From positions 4,426 through 68,425 of the forward strand of contig JAZQGO010000014.1 of assembly GCA_045540055.1 (NCBI GenBank): a DNA stretch of 64,000 nt. Direction: 5' to 3'. Source of the DNA: SIG565 sp045540055 (lineage in GTDB: Bacteria > Bacillota > Clostridia > Oscillospirales > Acutalibacteraceae). Position numbers and translations under genes: made by a program. The number at the start of each line of letters is the position of its first letter. The first letter of the stretch is position 1. Below the pieces are notes generated by a model that saw only the letters and a program-made list of their open reading frames with translations, ran no database searches and was not told the DNA's origin. This document shows, piece by piece, positions 16,087 to 24,611 of the stretch.

Positions 16087-17381
16087 TGATTTGCGACAAT
16101 ATTTCAATAAATAATCAAGGTGTCTTAACCTTTGCGGGACAAGACGTAACGGAACTAGCAAAAAAATACGGCACACCGCTTTATCTTCTTGATGAAGAAA
16201 AAATCCGTGAAAAATGCCAAACGTATGTGAACGCTATGCGTGAAAATTTTGGCGATAGATATGCTGTTTTATATGCTAGCAAGGCAAACTCCTTCAAAAA
16301 GATATATAATATAGTTGAAAGTGAAGGTATGTGTGTTGACGTTGTTTCTATCGGAGAGATATATACCGCATTAAAGGCAGGCTTTCCACTCGAAAAGGCA
16401 TACTTTCATAGTAATAATAAAACCGATTTTGACGTCGAATTTGCTATTGACAATGGTGTTGGTCATTTTGTTGTTGATAACCGCGAGGAATTAAAGGTTA
16501 TTGACAAATATGCCGCTAAAAAGGGCATTAAGCAAAAAATTCTTTTAAGACTCACGCCGGGTATTGATACCCATACCTATGAGGCGGTAAATACAGGTAA
16601 GGTGGATTCTAAATTCGGAACTGCTATTGAAACAGGTCAGGCAGAGGAAATTGTTAAGTATACCTTAGGCTTTAAAAATATCGATTTGTGCGGTTTTCAC
16701 TGTCACATTGGCTCAATGGTTTTCGACTCCGATACTTTTTTGCGTGGTGCTGAAATTATGCTGCAGTTTATCGCAAAAATGAAAAAAGATTTCAATTTAG
16801 TTACTAAGGAGCTTAATCTTGGTGGTGGCTACGGTGTAAGATATACCGAAAACGACCCCACAATAGATATCGCCCAAAACATTTCACAGGTTGCCGATTT
16901 TATTAAGGCTAAGTGTAACGAATTAGATGTTACTTTACCGATAATTCTTATGGAGCCGGGTAGAAGTATAGTTGCCGATGCAGGTATGACTTTATATACT
17001 GTTGGTACTGTTAAGAGAATTACAGGCTATAAAAATTATGTTTCGGTTGACGGCGGCATGTCGGATAACCCAAGATATGCGCTGTATCAGTCAGAATATA
17101 CTCTTTACAATGCGGCAAAGGCGAATGCTGAGGCTACACTGAAATGTGACGTGGTTGGTCGTTGCTGTGAAAGTGGCGATATAATTCAGCCCAACGTACT
17201 ATTACCTGAAACTGAGCGCGGTGATATTCTTGCCGTTTGCACTACGGGTGCATATAATTTTTCGATGGCAATGAATTATAACAGAATACCGCGTCCACCT
17301 ATAGTTATGTTAAACAAGGGCGATTCTTACGTTGCGGTTCGCCGCGAGTCACTTGATGACATTATAAGAAACGACGTGTAA
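16086..17381 (+). CDS. lysA: Diaminopimelate decarboxylase
   Basis: PLP enzyme converting meso-diaminopimelate to L-lysine, the final step of lysine synthesis. 431 residues with the full fold-type III set: PLP lysine in YASKANS, FHCHIGS, the glycine-rich LNLGGGYG, MEPGRSIV, and CESGD from the partner subunit's active site. The start codon overlaps the lysC stop, so it is translationally coupled and riboswitch-controlled. Enzymes that make diaminopimelate are not in the window. Confidence 0.96.
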   Translation: MICDNISINNQGVLTFAGQDVTELAKKYGTPLYLLDEEKIREKCQTYVNAMRENFGDRYAVLYASKANSFKKIYNIVESEGMCVDVVSIGEIYTALKAGFPLEKAYFHSNNKTDFDVEFAIDNGVGHFVVDNREELKVIDKYAAKKGIKQKILLRLTPGIDTHTYEAVNTGKVDSKFGTAIETGQAEEIVKYTLGFKNIDLCGFHCHIGSMVFDSDTFLRGAEIMLQFIAKMKKDFNLVTKELNLGGGYGVRYTENDPTIDIAQNISQVADFIKAKCNELDVTLPIILMEPGRSIVADAGMTLYTVGTVKRITGYKNYVSVDGGMSDNPRYALYQSEYTLYNAAKANAEATLKCDVVGRCCESGDIIQPNVLLPETERGDILAVCTTGAYNFSMAMNYNRIPRPPIVMLNKGDSYVAVRRESLDDIIRNDV

Positions 17382-17398
17382 TTTTTTTAAAAAAATAC

Positions 17399-17427
17399 TT
17401 GACATCGGCATTTGGCGGTGTTAAAAT
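17399..17427 (+). promoter_or_regulatory. Promoter of the isoleucine T-box unit
   Basis: TTGACA (17399-17404) and TAAAAT (17422-17427), 17 bp spacing. Confidence 0.7.
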
Positions 17428-17443
17428 AAAGAAAATTTATAAA

Positions 17444-17702
17444 GGCTATGATGAAGACGGACGAGAAATTTCCTTTCTACAGAGAGTCGGGGAGGGTGTA
17501 ATCCCGATGTAAGAGTTCTCATGTCCCATCCCTTCTGAGCCGGAGTTCCCAACGGTTATCTTAGTAGGAGCTCACGTGATTGCTGCGTAAAGGCATAGGA
17601 TTTGTTTGAATCCGAGAGTGGCGGTTTTTATCGCAATTTGAGTGGTACCGCGGGTTATGATTTTTAACTCGTCTCAAGGCAACTTGGGGCGAGTTTTTTA
17701 TT
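17444..17702 (+). ncRNA. T-box riboswitch, predicted isoleucine (AUC) specifier
   Basis: Stem I starts GGCTATGATGAAG and closes CTTCTGAGCC. AGAGAG and the GAGGGTGTAAT apical motif lie between. The T-box TGGTACCGCGGG is at 17643-17654, and the terminator AACTCGTCTCAAG/CTTGGGGCGAGTT with a T run at 17666-17700. In the register codon-N-CTTC-TGAG the specifier is ATC at 17528-17530 (Ile). The base after the codon is C rather than the usual purine, a small doubt. From about 17570 to the terminator it is nearly identical to the next T-box, a sign of recent duplication. Confidence 0.93.
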
Positions 17703-17730
17703 TTAAATTATAAAGAAATGAGGTATTAAA

Positions 17731-20001
17731 ATGGACACAAACAATGTCAAAAGTCAATTATCGGAGATTGCGTTTCGAATTAAGGAAATGCGTGAAATAT
17801 CTGCTTTTTCAATTGATGAAATGGCAATTAAAACCGACACAACTCCCGAACAGTATGCATTGTTTGAAACGGGTACGGTCGATTTTCCGTTTTCATTTAT
17901 TCATAAGTGTTCATTAGCCTTTGGTATAGGTATGAACGACCTGCTTGAAGGTAAGAGTGCAAACCTTTCTTCCTATGCAGTGACCCGAAAAAATGAGGGT
18001 AGAACAACGGCTAAAGAGGATGGTATAAACATTAGTAATTTAGCGCCCTTGTTCAGAAATAAGTTAGCCGAGCCGTATTGGGTACACTATGAATATTCTG
18101 AGGAATTACAAAATAAGCCTATTCATAAAACTACCCACTCGGGTCAGGAATTTGACCTTGTTTTAAGTGGTACGCTAAAGGTGCAAATAGGTAACAATGT
18201 TGAGATACTAAACGAGGGAGACAGTATTTATTACGATAGTTCAACCCCTCACGGTATGATTGCAGTTGACGGTAAGGACTGTTATTTCTGTGCAGTTGTT
18301 ATTTCTGGTGACTCAAAGTATAGTGAGGAAGAAATCAACCAAACCATCGTTGATGCTCGCAAGACCGATGACCTTATTGTTAAAAAGTTTATTAACACTA
18401 CCGAAAATGAAAACGGCACCTTAACTGATATATCCTTTAACGATGAGGATAAGTTCAATTTCGCTTATGACGTTGTTGACGCGATTGCCGATAAGGAGCC
18501 CGACAAAACCGCTATGGTTTTTGTTGATAACGACCTTAACGACCGAAAATTCACCTTTAAGGATATGAAAAAAGCGTCTGCGCGTACTGCCAACTACTTT
18601 AAGTCTTTAGGTATTAAAAAGGGCGACACCGTAATGTTGGTGCTCAAAAGGCACTATCAGTTCTGGTATTCAATTCTTGCGCTTCATAAGATTGGTGCCA
18701 TTGCAATTCCTGCAACAAATCAGTTGTTAGAGCACGACTTTGAATATCGCTTCAAGGCTGCCAACGTTAAGGCGATTGTTTGCACTGCAGATGGTGATGT
18801 TTCAAATCAGGTTGATATGGCGGCTGATAAATGTCCCGACCTTGCCGTTAAAATTTTAGTAGGCGGTAAAAAGGACGGTTGGCACGATTTCAACGAGGAA
18901 TCTGAACTTTTCAGTACACATTTCCCACGCACTGCGGATGCACCCTGTGGCGATGACCCGATGATAATGTTCTTCACCTCAGGTACAACAGGCTATCCCA
19001 AAATTGCAACACACAGCTATAAATATGCACTGGGTCACTTCATAACCGCTAAATATTGGCACTGTGTTATGTCTGACGGTCTACACTTCACCATTTCCGA
19101 AACGGGCTGGGGTAAGGCATTATGGGGCAAACTCTACGGTCAGTGGATGTGCGAGGGCGCAGTCTTTGTTTATGATTTTGACCGCTTTGATGCCGCAAAG
19201 ATTTTACCGATGTTTGCAAAATATAATATTACTACCTTCTGTGCACCGCCCACAATGTACAGAATGTTAATTAAACAGGATTTATCTAAATATGATTTAA
19301 GTTCGATTAAATATGCTACAACAGCGGGTGAGGCGCTTAATCCTGAGGTTTACCATCAGTTTAAAAAGGCAACGGGCCTTAAGATTATGGAGGGCTTCGG
19401 TCAGACCGAAACAACCCTTTGTATCGGTAACCTTGTAGGCACCAAGCCAAAGCCGGGTGCTATGGGTAAACCAATTCCGCTTTATGACCTCGATATTGTT
19501 GATACTGACGGTAATTCGGTGGGTGTCGGTGAGAACGGTGAAATCGTTGTCCGCACTGATAGGTGGATTCCTTGCGGTTTGTTCCTTGGTTATCATAACG
19601 ACGAGGAGAAAACCAAAGAATCTTGGCATGATGGAATGTACCATACAGGTGACGTTGCGTATAAGGACGAGGACGGTTATTTCTGGTATGTCAGCCGTAT
19701 AGATGACGTTATCAAATCGTCAGGCTATCGCATCGGACCGTTTGAAATCGAGAACGTTATTATGGAGCTTCCGTATGTTCTTGAATGTGGCGTTTCTGCT
19801 GCGCCCGATGAGATTCGCGGTCAGGTGGTTAAGGCAAGTATTATCCTTACAGAAGGCACCGAAGGCACCGAGGAACTAAAGAAGGAAATTCAAAATTATG
19901 TTAAGGAACATACCGCACCTTATAAGTATCCGCGTATTGTTGAATTCCGCAAGGAATTACCAAAAACTATAAGCGGAAAAATTATGAGAAATAAGCTTTG
20001 A
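17731..20001 (+). CDS. HTH-cupin-acyl-CoA synthetase fusion (Ile T-box paralogue)
   Basis: 756-residue three-part protein. It has an XRE-type helix-turn-helix (about 11-72), a cupin domain (about 110-195; THSGQEFDLVLSG and STPHGM carry the usual His/Glu positions), and an AMP-forming acyl-CoA ligase (about 235-756). Ligase motifs are TSGTTGYPK near 415, GFGQTETT, YHTGDVAYKDEDGY, RIDDVIKSSGYRIGP, and the catalytic lysine in SGKIMRNK near 748. The ligase resembles the medium-chain/butyrate (ACSM-like) group. Predicted Ile T-box control suggests 2-methylbutyrate as substrate (inference). HTH-cupin is normally a stand-alone repressor architecture; here it may sense the ligand or autoregulate. It is apparently alone in its transcript. 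Confidence 0.9.
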   Translation: MDTNNVKSQLSEIAFRIKEMREISAFSIDEMAIKTDTTPEQYALFETGTVDFPFSFIHKCSLAFGIGMNDLLEGKSANLSSYAVTRKNEGRTTAKEDGINISNLAPLFRNKLAEPYWVHYEYSEELQNKPIHKTTHSGQEFDLVLSGTLKVQIGNNVEILNEGDSIYYDSSTPHGMIAVDGKDCYFCAVVISGDSKYSEEEINQTIVDARKTDDLIVKKFINTTENENGTLTDISFNDEDKFNFAYDVVDAIADKEPDKTAMVFVDNDLNDRKFTFKDMKKASARTANYFKSLGIKKGDTVMLVLKRHYQFWYSILALHKIGAIAIPATNQLLEHDFEYRFKAANVKAIVCTADGDVSNQVDMAADKCPDLAVKILVGGKKDGWHDFNEESELFSTHFPRTADAPCGDDPMIMFFTSGTTGYPKIATHSYKYALGHFITAKYWHCVMSDGLHFTISETGWGKALWGKLYGQWMCEGAVFVYDFDRFDAAKILPMFAKYNITTFCAPPTMYRMLIKQDLSKYDLSSIKYATTAGEALNPEVYHQFKKATGLKIMEGFGQTETTLCIGNLVGTKPKPGAMGKPIPLYDLDIVDTDGNSVGVGENGEIVVRTDRWIPCGLFLGYHNDEEKTKESWHDGMYHTGDVAYKDEDGYFWYVSRIDDVIKSSGYRIGPFEIENVIMELPYVLECGVSAAPDEIRGQVVKASIILTEGTEGTEELKKEIQNYVKEHTAPYKYPRIVEFRKELPKTISGKIMRNKL

Positions 20002-20006
20002 TTATA

Positions 20007-20035
20007 TTGACAAATTTATTAAAATGTGGTATAAT
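20007..20035 (+). promoter_or_regulatory. Promoter of the valine T-box operon
   Basis: TTGACA (20007-20012) and TATAAT (20030-20035), 17 bp spacing; a near-consensus promoter starting 6 bp after the previous stop codon. Confidence 0.75.
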
Positions 20036-20050
20036 TTTTAAAAATTTTTT

Positions 20051-20320
20051 AAAGCGTTGAAGAAGAGTTATTCTTTATGATGTTTTTCAGAGAGTTGGCG
20101 TTTGGTGTGAGCCAATAAAACTAGTTTTGGATATGTAGCTTCTGAGTTGAAGGGAAGAACGTCTTTTGATTAGTAGAACCCTTTCGTGATTGCTGCGTAA
20201 AGGCATAGGATTTGACAGAATCCGAGAGTGGCGGTTTAAAACTGCAATTTGAGTGGTACCGCGGGTTATGATTTTTAACTCGTCTCAAAGATATTCTGCG
20301 TCTTTGAGACGAGTTTTTTG
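20051..20320 (+). ncRNA. T-box riboswitch, predicted valine (GUA) specifier
   Basis: Stem I with GTTGAAGAAGAG, AGAGAG, and the TTTGGTGTGAG apical motif; Stem I 3' side closes CTTCTGAG. The T-box TGGTACCGCGGG is at 20254-20265. The terminator ACTCGTCTCAAAGA/TCTTTGAGACGAGT with a T run is at 20278-20320. The codon in the register used for all three leaders is GTA at 20135-20137 (Val), followed by the expected purine. It controls the ligase and, by read-through, the whole vor-ilvE-met gene string. Confidence 0.93.
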
Positions 20321-20348
20321 TTCTCAAAGCTATTTTGGAGGGTTATTG

Positions 20349-22637
20349 ATGGAGCAAATGACAGGACTTGATTTAAAAATCAAGGAAATGGCATCGCGTA
20401 TTAGGGAATTACGCGAAATTGAAGGCTTGACCACGTCACAAATGGCTGAAAAAACGGGCATTAGTGAAAACGAATATGTTAACTGTGAGAACGGTAAAAG
20501 CGACCTTAACTTTGCTTTTATTTACCGTTGTGCGCAGGCATTTAATGTCGACGTTACCGATATTATTGAGGGTAGCAGTCCCAAACTTAAATCTTTGGTT
20601 GTAACCAGGGCCGGCGGCGGACAAAAGATTGAGCAGGCACATGGTATGACATATTACAACTTGGCAGCGGCTTTTCAAAACAGAATTGCCGAGCCGCTAT
20701 ATGTACATAGTGTATACAGCAAAGAGGCACAAGAGCGTGAAATTGAATTAACTTCACACTCGGGACAGGAATGTGATATTATCATTCAAGGACACCTATT
20801 AGTTCAGGTTGGCAAGCATAAGGAAGTTTTAGGACCCGGCGACACAATTTATTACGATAGTAGTACACCGCATGGTATGATTGCGACCAACGGTAGTGAT
20901 TGTCTTTTCTATGCCATTGTTTTAAATCCCACAGGTGAGCCTATTCCAGAGCTTACCAAGGGCGAGGCAATCACAATTAAAAAAGCGGCACCCAGTGATA
21001 AAAAGCCGCGTATTTATAAGAACTTTATTGATACTGAAGTGGATGAAAACGGTACACCAACAAAGATAACCTTTAAGAATACCGATAAGTTCAATTTTGC
21101 GTTTGATTTGGTAGATGGTCTTGCCGAGCGTGAGCCCGAAAAGCTTGCAATGTTGTATATTGGCAAAGACAAGACCGAGCACAAATTTACCTTTAAGGAT
21201 ATGAAAAAGGCATCGGCACAGTGCGCCAATTACTTTAAATCACTGGGCATTAAAAAGGGCGATAGGGTAATGCTTGTTCTAAAACGCCATTATCAGTTCT
21301 GGTTTGCTATTCTTGGCCTCAATAAGCTTGGTGCGGTTGCTATTCCTGCAACAAATCAGCTTTTAGACCATGATTTCGAATATCGCTTCAATGCCGCACA
21401 GATTAGCACCGTAATTTGTACTGCTGACGGTGATACAGCAAGACAGATTGATATTGCAGCCGATAAATGTCCAAGCCTTGCAAATAAGCTAATTGTAAAC
21501 GGTGAGCGTGAGGGCTGGCGCAATTTTGATGAGGAATACACACTCTTTAGCACTCATTTTGAGCGTACCGTTGATTCACCCTGCGGCAACGATACAATGA
21601 TGATGTATTTTACCTCGGGTACTACGGGTTACCCCAAAATTGCTACCCACAATTACAAGTATGCTTTAGGTCATTTCCATACAGCAAAATACTGGCACTA
21701 TGTTGACCCCGAGGGACTCCACTTTACTATTTCCGACACAGGTTGGGCAAAGGCTATGTGGGGTAAGCTTTACGGTCAGTGGTTGTGTGAGGCAGCTACC
21801 TTTGTATATGATTTCGACCGTTTTGATGCGGCTGATATTCTCCCAATGTTTGCGAAATACCATATTACAACCTTCTGTGCACCGCCTACGATGCTTAGAA
21901 TGATGGTTAAACAGGATATTTCTAAATATGATTTTTCTTCGGTAAGACATATGTCAACTGCAGGCGAGGCACTTAACCCTGAGGTTTACCGTCAATTCGA
22001 AAAGGCTACTGGCCTTCAAATTCTTGAAGGATTTGGCCAGACAGAGAGTACGATGATTATCGGTAATATGATTGGTGCGCCGCACAAAATCGGCTCTATG
22101 GGCAAACCTGCACCAATTTACAACGTTGTGCTGCTTGATAGTGACGGCAAGCGTGTAAAAGATGGTGAAAACGGAGAAATCTGTATTGATGTTTCGGGCG
22201 GTATGCCTTGCGGATTATTTACAGAATATTATATGGATAAGGAAAAAACCGACGAGGTACTTCACGACGGTTTCTATCATACAGGTGACGTAGCTTGGCG
22301 TGATGAGGACGGCTTCTATTGGTATGTAGGTCGTGTTGATGACGTTATTAAGTCGTCTGGTTACCGCATTGGTCCGTTTGAAATTGAAAACGTAATTATG
22401 GAGCTCCCGTATGTTCTCGAATGTGGCGTATCTGCCGCACCCGATGAAATTCGCGGTCAGGTAGTTAAGGCGAGCATTGTTTTAACACCTAACACCGAGC
22501 CTACTGAGGAACTTAAGAAAGAAATTCAAAATTATGTTAAGGAGCATACAGCACCTTACAAATATCCGCGTATAGTAGTTTTCCGTGACGAATTACCTAA
22601 AACCGTTAGCGGTAAAATTATTCGCAATAAACTTTAG
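20349..22637 (+). CDS. HTH-cupin-acyl-CoA synthetase fusion (Val T-box paralogue)
   Basis: 762-residue paralogue of the protein at 17731, same domain order: XRE-type HTH (about 15-75), cupin (about 115-195; TSHSGQECDI and STPHGM), ANL ligase (about 240-762; TSGTTGYPK near 421, GFGQTEST, FYHTGDVAWRDEDG, RVDDVIKSSGYRIGP, catalytic lysine in SGKIIRNK near 753). The last 100 residues of the two proteins are almost identical. The ATG at 20349 follows GGAGGG; an in-frame start at 20253 lies inside the T-box and is rejected. Val T-box control and the adjacent VOR genes suggest isobutyrate activation to isobutyryl-CoA (inference). Confidence 0.9.
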   Translation: MEQMTGLDLKIKEMASRIRELREIEGLTTSQMAEKTGISENEYVNCENGKSDLNFAFIYRCAQAFNVDVTDIIEGSSPKLKSLVVTRAGGGQKIEQAHGMTYYNLAAAFQNRIAEPLYVHSVYSKEAQEREIELTSHSGQECDIIIQGHLLVQVGKHKEVLGPGDTIYYDSSTPHGMIATNGSDCLFYAIVLNPTGEPIPELTKGEAITIKKAAPSDKKPRIYKNFIDTEVDENGTPTKITFKNTDKFNFAFDLVDGLAEREPEKLAMLYIGKDKTEHKFTFKDMKKASAQCANYFKSLGIKKGDRVMLVLKRHYQFWFAILGLNKLGAVAIPATNQLLDHDFEYRFNAAQISTVICTADGDTARQIDIAADKCPSLANKLIVNGEREGWRNFDEEYTLFSTHFERTVDSPCGNDTMMMYFTSGTTGYPKIATHNYKYALGHFHTAKYWHYVDPEGLHFTISDTGWAKAMWGKLYGQWLCEAATFVYDFDRFDAADILPMFAKYHITTFCAPPTMLRMMVKQDISKYDFSSVRHMSTAGEALNPEVYRQFEKATGLQILEGFGQTESTMIIGNMIGAPHKIGSMGKPAPIYNVVLLDSDGKRVKDGENGEICIDVSGGMPCGLFTEYYMDKEKTDEVLHDGFYHTGDVAWRDEDGFYWYVGRVDDVIKSSGYRIGPFEIENVIMELPYVLECGVSAAPDEIRGQVVKASIVLTPNTEPTEELKKEIQNYVKEHTAPYKYPRIVVFRDELPKTVSGKIIRNKL

Positions 22638-22645
22638 AGGGAATT

Positions 22646-23329
22646 ATGAAGGCTAAAAGACTTACTTTATTTGCAGGTCATTACGGCAGCGGAAAAACAA
22701 ATATTGCTGTTAATTATGCCTTTTATTTGCGCAAATGTAATTTGCCTGTAATAATTGCTGATTTGGATATTGTTAATCCATATTTCAGAACAAAAGACAG
22801 TGAGGCCGAATTTAAAGAGAAGGGAATTGAGCTTGTTTGCTCGGCATTTACCAATTCAAACCTTGATATTCCGGCTTTGCCTCAGGAAATGTATAAAGTA
22901 GTGCAAAATAAATCAAAGTATGGTATAATAGATATCGGCGGCGATGACCAGGGTGCAGTTGCACTTGGACGCTACGTGCCGTACATATTAGAGGAAAACG
23001 ACTACGATATGCTGTTTGTTGCTAATTGCTTCAGACCGCTTACTACAACACCCGAGGATACTATCACAGTTATGCGTGAAATTGAAGCTGCATGCGGCAT
23101 TAAATTCACGGGTATTGTTAATAATTCAAATCTTGGTAACGAAACCACAGGTGAGGACGTTATCATGAGTTTGGAATATATAGAAAAGATTTCTGATTAT
23201 ACCGGTTTGCCCGTAGTTATGAACTGCGTTAAGGCAGACCTATATAGTCAGTTATTAGGCAAGGTTGATAATTTATTTTCCTTGACCTTACAAACAAAAT
23301 ATTTTGATATAAATACTGGGGGTATTTAG
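22646..23329 (+). CDS. P-loop ATPase of the MinD/ParA-like class in the vor operon
   Basis: 227-residue nucleotide-binding protein with a Walker A loop GHYGSGKTN at about 11-19 and a DLDIVNPYFRT segment near 40 typical of SIMIBI-class ATPases. It also has IDIGGDDQG near 96. It lies 8 bp after the Val-type ligase and 1 bp before the ferredoxin-like VorD, so it is cotranscribed. ATPases of this class often serve in metal-cluster insertion or electron-transfer activation, so a maturation or activation role for the Fe-S oxidoreductase is plausible. No function can be assigned with confidence. Confidence 0.8.
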   Translation: MKAKRLTLFAGHYGSGKTNIAVNYAFYLRKCNLPVIIADLDIVNPYFRTKDSEAEFKEKGIELVCSAFTNSNLDIPALPQEMYKVVQNKSKYGIIDIGGDDQGAVALGRYVPYILEENDYDMLFVANCFRPLTTTPEDTITVMREIEAACGIKFTGIVNNSNLGNETTGEDVIMSLEYIEKISDYTGLPVVMNCVKADLYSQLLGKVDNLFSLTLQTKYFDINTGGI

Positions 23330-23330
23330 A

Positions 23331-23537
23331 ATGGCGAAGCTTACTTTCAAAACCGATATGTGTAAGGGCTGCGGACTTTGTGTTGACGCTTGTCCCAAAA
23401 AGCTTCTTGTTATCGCAAAAGACAAAATTAACAAAAAAGGACATTCTCCCGCCGAGATTACCGACGAGAGTCAGTGCATTGGTTGCGCTTTCTGTGCCAC
23501 AATGTGTCCCGATTGTATTATAACGGTAGAAAGGTAG
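23331..23537 (+). CDS. vorD: 2-oxoacid:ferredoxin oxidoreductase delta (ferredoxin-type) subunit
   Basis: 68-residue protein with two [4Fe-4S] motifs, CKGCGLCVDACP and CIGCAFCATMCP. It is the electron-transfer subunit of a four-gene VOR/KOR-type complex, passing electrons between ferredoxin and the catalytic core. It is followed 9 bp later by the alpha subunit. The family alone does not tell valine-type (VOR) from 2-oxoglutarate-type (KOR) enzymes; the context with IlvE and the Val T-box favours branched-chain substrates. Confidence 0.9.
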   Translation: MAKLTFKTDMCKGCGLCVDACPKKLLVIAKDKINKKGHSPAEITDESQCIGCAFCATMCPDCIITVER

Positions 23538-23546
23538 GGGTTTAAT

Positions 23547-24611
23547 ATGGCAAAAAAGGTACTTATGAAGGGTAATGAAGCAATTGCTGAGGCCGCTATT
23601 ATGGCTGGTTGCAGACATTATTTCGGTTATCCTATAACTCCTCAAACAGAGATTGCGGCCTATATGGCTAAAAGAATGCCAAAGATTGGCGGTACATTCT
23701 TACAGGCTGAAAGTGAGGTTGCTGCAATAAATATGGTTTACGGTGTTGCCTCAACCGGTAAGCGTGTAATGACATCATCTTCAAGCCCGGGTGTTGCTTT
23801 AAAGAGCGAGGGTCTTTCATATATGGCAGGTAGTGATTTGCCCGGTCTTATCGTTAACGTTCAGCGTGGCGGCCCGGGTCTTGGTGGTATTCAGCCCTCA
23901 CAGTCAGACTACTTTATGGCCACAAAGGCCGGCGGTCATGGCGATTTCCGTATGATAGTTTTAGCACCGTCATCGGTTCAGGAGATGGCAGACCTTACAA
24001 TTAAGGGCTTCGACCTTGCCGAAAAATACCGTATGACATCTATGATTTTGGCAGACGGTACAATGGGTCAGATGATGGAGCCTGTTGAGCTTAAAGAACC
24101 CGAAATCAATGAATATGATAAATCGTGGGCGGTTACAGGCACCAAGATGCAGCGTAAGCACAATATTATAAATTCTTTATCGCTCGTTCCCGATGAACTT
24201 GAACAGCTCAATTTCGCACGTTACGAAAGATACAAGGAAGTTGAGAAAAATGAAGTAATGTACGAGGAATTTATGATGGATGATGCCGAAATCTGTATTG
24301 CTGCATTCGGTATTGCCGCACGTATTTCTAAGAATGCAATAATTGCAGCACGCCAGCAGGGTATCAAGGTTGGTCTTATCCGTCCTATTACACTTTGGCC
24401 GTTCCCAACAGACGTCTTTGCTAAGGCTGCCGATAAGGTTAATTCCTTTATTTCGGTTGAGCTTTCAATGGGTCAGATGATTGAGGACGTTCGTCTTGCA
24501 ACAGGTTGCAAGAAACCGGTTACACTATGTAACCGTGCAGGCGGTATGATTCCGTCACCCGAGCAGGTTTTAGAGAAAATTATTGAAGCTTCAAAAGGAG
24601 GTAACAAGTAA
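23547..24611 (+). CDS. vorB: 2-oxoacid:ferredoxin oxidoreductase alpha subunit (VorB-type)
   Basis: 354-residue alpha subunit holding the pyrimidine-binding domain of the thiamine diphosphate site and a transketolase C-like domain. Early motifs GNEAIAEAAIMAGC and YPITPQTEIA, followed by the QAESEVAAIN acidic segment, are typical of 3-methyl-2-oxobutanoate oxidoreductase VorB. The ATG follows AGGGG. Its stop overlaps the next gene's start (TAATG), consistent with a stoichiometric complex. It could run oxidatively (valine degradation) or reductively (acyl-CoA + CO2 to 2-oxoacid); T-box control by a scarce amino acid favours the reductive, biosynthetic direction. Confidence 0.92.
   Translation: MAKKVLMKGNEAIAEAAIMAGCRHYFGYPITPQTEIAAYMAKRMPKIGGTFLQAESEVAAINMVYGVASTGKRVMTSSSSPGVALKSEGLSYMAGSDLPGLIVNVQRGGPGLGGIQPSQSDYFMATKAGGHGDFRMIVLAPSSVQEMADLTIKGFDLAEKYRMTSMILADGTMGQMMEPVELKEPEINEYDKSWAVTGTKMQRKHNIINSLSLVPDELEQLNFARYERYKEVEKNEVMYEEFMMDDAEICIAAFGIAARISKNAIIAARQQGIKVGLIRPITLWPFPTDVFAKAADKVNSFISVELSMGQMIEDVRLATGCKKPVTLCNRAGGMIPSPEQVLEKIIEASKGGNK

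Noticed and set aside
20253..20348. In-frame extension of the Val-type ligase
   Set aside because: The extension is the T-box motif and terminator; the ATG at 20349 has GGAGGG and gives the same N-terminus as the paralogue.
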